This document shows, in pieces, positions 4,733-6,791 of a stretch of 6,791 nt of DNA. This DNA is from an uncultured bacterium (GTDB lineage: Bacteria > Bacteroidota > Bacteroidia > Chitinophagales > CAIODY01): the NCBI GenBank assembly GCA_903871715.1, contig CAIQHW010000205.1, forward strand, positions 1 through 6,791, in the 5' to 3' direction. Position 1 is the stretch's first letter. Every line of letters starts with the position of its first letter. The notes beneath the pieces are model-generated. The model was not told the origin of the DNA. It made no database searches and worked only from the letters and a program-made list of their open reading frames with translations. Position numbers and translations under genes: made by a program.

Positions 4733-6791
4733 ACCAATTATTATTGGGTTAATGGCACAGGTAATTTGAGTGACTATGCGCATCATTGGGCTACAACTTC
4801 GGGTGGGAATATCTTTCATACACAATTACCCTCCGCTAACGACAGTGTTTTTTTTGATGCTAATTCTTTTCCTTCAGTAAATGATTCGGTTATTTTTGAT
4901 GTGGCGAATTTTGTTTGTAGGAATATGGATTGGACAGGCTCCGCAAATAAAACACCAATCATTATTACTCAAAATAACCAGCATAAAACTTTTGAAATTC
5001 ATGGTTCGCTAATTTTTACATCCAATTTATTAGCAATTGGCACATTGAATGATACTATAGATATTCACTTCTGCTCTAACAGAAGTGGGAATGTAATTTA
5101 CACGGCAGGTAACGGTGGCAATTTTCAATTTGATAGTACAGGCGTGGATACATTGAAAGATATTTGTAACATCAGCAACCTTAATTTAATAAATGGCACC
5201 TTGGTTGTTCTCAATTCAGATACAATTTTTAATCAAGCGATGAATTTGTGGAACTTTACCATGGGCAATCAAAGCGCACCTGCTTCTACTGTTCCAAAAT
5301 TTTATTGTTCCTCACCATATGTAAGGTTTCAAAATTTTTACAACTATGCTACCAATTATATTTTAAAAGCGGATAGCACATCATTTACAATAGGCGGTTT
5401 TATGGATTGTAGAAGTGGCAATCATTTTAAATTTGTTGGAGCTTCCAGTATATCAAGTGCTCACAACAAATTTGACCAGTTATTGCTTTGGGTGGCAGGT
5501 TCGGCAGGCGTTTCAGGTTCTGCATCTCATTTTATTTCTAATTCCACTTATGATACAATACAAATATTGACGGTTGAAAGTCCATCATATAACAATATTG
5601 ACACACTAATTTCAACTGGTGATTACATCAAAAACGTCAATTTATCAGTAGGAAGCATGTATAGTGTTTTTCATTTTATACCCCACCAAACATATGTTGA
5701 TAGCATGTATTGGAACACTACTGTTGGAAATTCAAATAAGCTAATCATTGAAGCAAATGATACATTAAACATCAAAAAAACTTTCCCCAACAATGTTTAT
5801 GCTACAATTCAATCTTCAATTGCTGGTGTGAAATGTCATATAGATTTGAAATCCCCATCTTGTTGGGCAGGTTCAACCAATAATGATATTGATTTTTGTG
5901 GAACTGGCACTGCTATTTTGGATTCCACAATTGGTTTAGTTCAAACCAATATCAGTGGCAATTTCATTTATGGTACATGTAGTGATATGGTTTGGCCTGG
6001 AGAAACCAACAGAGATTTTGCAGTAAACAATTTGGATATTTTAAACATTGGCGTTGCTAACGGTAGCACTGGCGCAGCAAGAGTAAACCCCACTTTGAAT
6101 TTTTCTCCGCAAAATTGTACTGATTGGACGCAACAATTTTCTAATCCAAACACTGCGCAAACCTACAATTATAAATTTGCCGATTGCGATGGCAATGGCA
6201 TTATCAATGCCAATGATACTTTGGCTGTGAGTTTAAATTATTCGCAAACTCGTCCTTTCAGAATTAAAAAACCAGCTAAATCTACTGGCAGCCAATTAGC
6301 CATTCAATTGCCCACCAACATTTTACCCAGCACTACATACACTGCTCCAATTATAATTGGCGATGTTAATAATCCATTGAATGCCATATACGGTGCGGCT
6401 TTCAGCATAATGTATGATGGCAATCAAATTGATGCCAACAGCGTTTCAATTGATTTTTCAAACAGTTGGATAAAATCGAGTAATCAGTTTATAGCATTTC
6501 AAAAAAATCTACCAACTGAAAATACCATTGATGCTACAATTGTTCGCACCAACCAAAACGATACGAGCGGTTTTGGCGTCATTGGCACATTTACTTTTAA
6601 AACAAAATCATCAGCCAGCGGCAATTTGATTTTTGATTTTAATGCCAACAAAACCGAAGTGATAGACCATCAATTAAATCCATTAGCCATTGGCTGGATG
6701 GCAGATACAGCAACGGTTGTAGCGTTGGGTGTAAGCAGCATCAACGATGCAAATAATTTAAGTGCATTGATTTATCCAAATCCTACCACAA
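4676..6791 (+). CDS. Large secreted protein with dockerin-like Ca loops, cohesin-like domain and T9SS sorting domain (3' truncated by window)
   Basis: I translated this frame from ATG 4676 to the window end and found no stop in 705 codons; the gene continues past the edge. The N-terminus MKKLFYSIIFCLFFNAAFA is a Sec signal peptide cleaved before Thr20. The mature start, NYYWVNGTGNLSDYAHHW, with FFDANSF soon after, resembles the WVGGTGNWSD...FDANSF opening seen in many Bacteroidota surface proteins. Residues about 60-430 are rich in Ser, Thr, Asn and beta-branched residues, suggesting a beta-structured or beta-helical region, with several scattered Cys (11 in the visible mature chain). Two 12-residue calcium loops follow (443-454 and 503-514), then a probable cohesin-like beta-sandwich (about 541-682). 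LIYPNPTT at 698-705 is the opening of a type A T9SS C-terminal sorting domain, so only about 60-70 more residues are expected. Export through the outer membrane and surface anchoring or release are inferred. No catalytic motif is visible; a structural or adhesive role is possible but unproven. Confidence 0.88.
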   Translation, partial: MKKLFYSIIFCLFFNAAFATNYYWVNGTGNLSDYAHHWATTSGGNIFHTQLPSANDSVFFDANSFPSVNDSVIFDVANFVCRNMDWTGSANKTPIIITQNNQHKTFEIHGSLIFTSNLLAIGTLNDTIDIHFCSNRSGNVIYTAGNGGNFQFDSTGVDTLKDICNISNLNLINGTLVVLNSDTIFNQAMNLWNFTMGNQSAPASTVPKFYCSSPYVRFQNFYNYATNYILKADSTSFTIGGFMDCRSGNHFKFVGASSISSAHNKFDQLLLWVAGSAGVSGSASHFISNSTYDTIQILTVESPSYNNIDTLISTGDYIKNVNLSVGSMYSVFHFIPHQTYVDSMYWNTTVGNSNKLIIEANDTLNIKKTFPNNVYATIQSSIAGVKCHIDLKSPSCWAGSTNNDIDFCGTGTAILDSTIGLVQTNISGNFIYGTCSDMVWPGETNRDFAVNNLDILNIGVANGSTGAARVNPTLNFSPQNCTDWTQQFSNPNTAQTYNYKFADCDGNGIINANDTLAVSLNYSQTRPFRIKKPAKSTGSQLAIQLPTNILPSTTYTAPIIIGDVNNPLNAIYGAAFSIMYDGNQIDANSVSIDFSNSWIKSSNQFIAFQKNLPTENTIDATIVRTNQNDTSGFGVIGTFTFKTKSSASGNLIFDFNANKTEVIDHQLNPLAIGWMADTATVVALGVSSINDANNLSALIYPNPTT
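6002..6217 (+). other. Paired dockerin/EF-hand-like calcium-binding loops
   Basis: Loop 1 (residues 443-454, ETNRDFAVNNLD) follows VWPG and has acidic or amide ligands at positions 1, 3, 5, 9 and 12. Loop 2 (503-514, DCDGNGIINAND) is a near-canonical DxDxNGxIxxxD loop followed by a helix-like TLAVSLNY. Each is followed by a short amphipathic stretch as in type I dockerins. The spacer of about 48 residues is longer than in classical dockerins. Calcium binding is inferred from the ligand pattern; loop 1 begins with Glu rather than Asp. Confidence 0.7.
6296..6721 (+). other. Probable cohesin-like beta-sandwich domain
   Basis: Residues about 541-682 start LAIQLPTNILPSTTYTAPII and contain IYGAAFSIMYDGNQIDANSV, then GVIGTFTFKTK and SGNLIFDFNANKTEVIDH. 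The order of a promise of alternating strands, a YxxxFxIxYD-type strand and a late GxFTFK strand resembles cohesin-fold domains found next to dockerin-like loops in other bacterial surface proteins. The match is by pattern only and sequence identity to true cohesins would be low. Confidence 0.45.

Noticed and set aside
4610..4825. 71-codon - strand open frame over the start of the T9SS protein gene
   Set aside because: It covers the promoter and signal peptide of a 705-codon + strand gene with clear N- and C-terminal features.
1..6791. CRISPR array, tRNA, rRNA, insertion sequence, or defence/toxin system
   Set aside because: I saw no regularly spaced direct repeats, cloverleaf-type RNA sequence, transposase motifs, or paired terminal repeats with target duplications; all gaps are short and accounted for.

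Overview
The window looks like chromosomal DNA from a Bacteroidota bacterium, probably a Chitinophagaceae/Sphingobacteriia-type lineage. The evidence is an AT-rich sequence, no Shine-Dalgarno sequences before the starts, one good match to the Bacteroidota promoter (TTTG, 18-nt gap, TAnnTTTG), and a secreted protein whose last visible residues (LIYPNPTT) open like a type IX secretion (T9SS) C-terminal sorting domain. The lineage is inferred from these features, not from a database match.

Layout from left to right: (1) the last 22 codons of an unidentified gene on the + strand, closed by a strong rho-independent terminator (about 90-130). (2) A + strand gene for an exported GH2 beta-mannosidase (186-2405). 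It has both catalytic glutamates but ends right after the catalytic barrel, without the C-terminal Ig-like domains I expect in this family. (3) A nested palindrome (2410-2447) at a convergent gene junction, overlapping the stop codon of the next gene. (4) A - strand FAD-dependent oxidoreductase of the geranylgeranyl-reductase type (2447-3697) with no ATG start. (5) A short divergent intergenic region (3698-3763). (6) dapD on the + strand (3764-4570), the succinyltransferase of lysine/diaminopimelate synthesis. (7) A 105-bp gap with a weak AT-rich hairpin and a clear Bacteroidota-type promoter. (8) A large + strand gene open from 4676 to the window edge (705 codons). It encodes an exported protein with a WVNGTGN-type N-terminal region, two EF-hand/dockerin-like calcium loops, a probable cohesin-like beta-sandwich and the start of a T9SS sorting domain.

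The genes do not form an obvious single pathway. The mannosidase and the T9SS protein both act outside the cytoplasm, dapD is housekeeping, and the flavoprotein is probably a lipid or isoprenoid reductase of unknown substrate. No SusC/SusD-like genes or regulators flank the mannosidase here, so it does not look like part of a visible polysaccharide utilization locus. I see no tRNA, rRNA, CRISPR array, insertion sequence or defence system. The observations most worth a second look are the domain-trimmed mannosidase with an unusual insert, the three-armed palindrome behind it, and the Ca-loop/cohesin-like architecture of the last protein.
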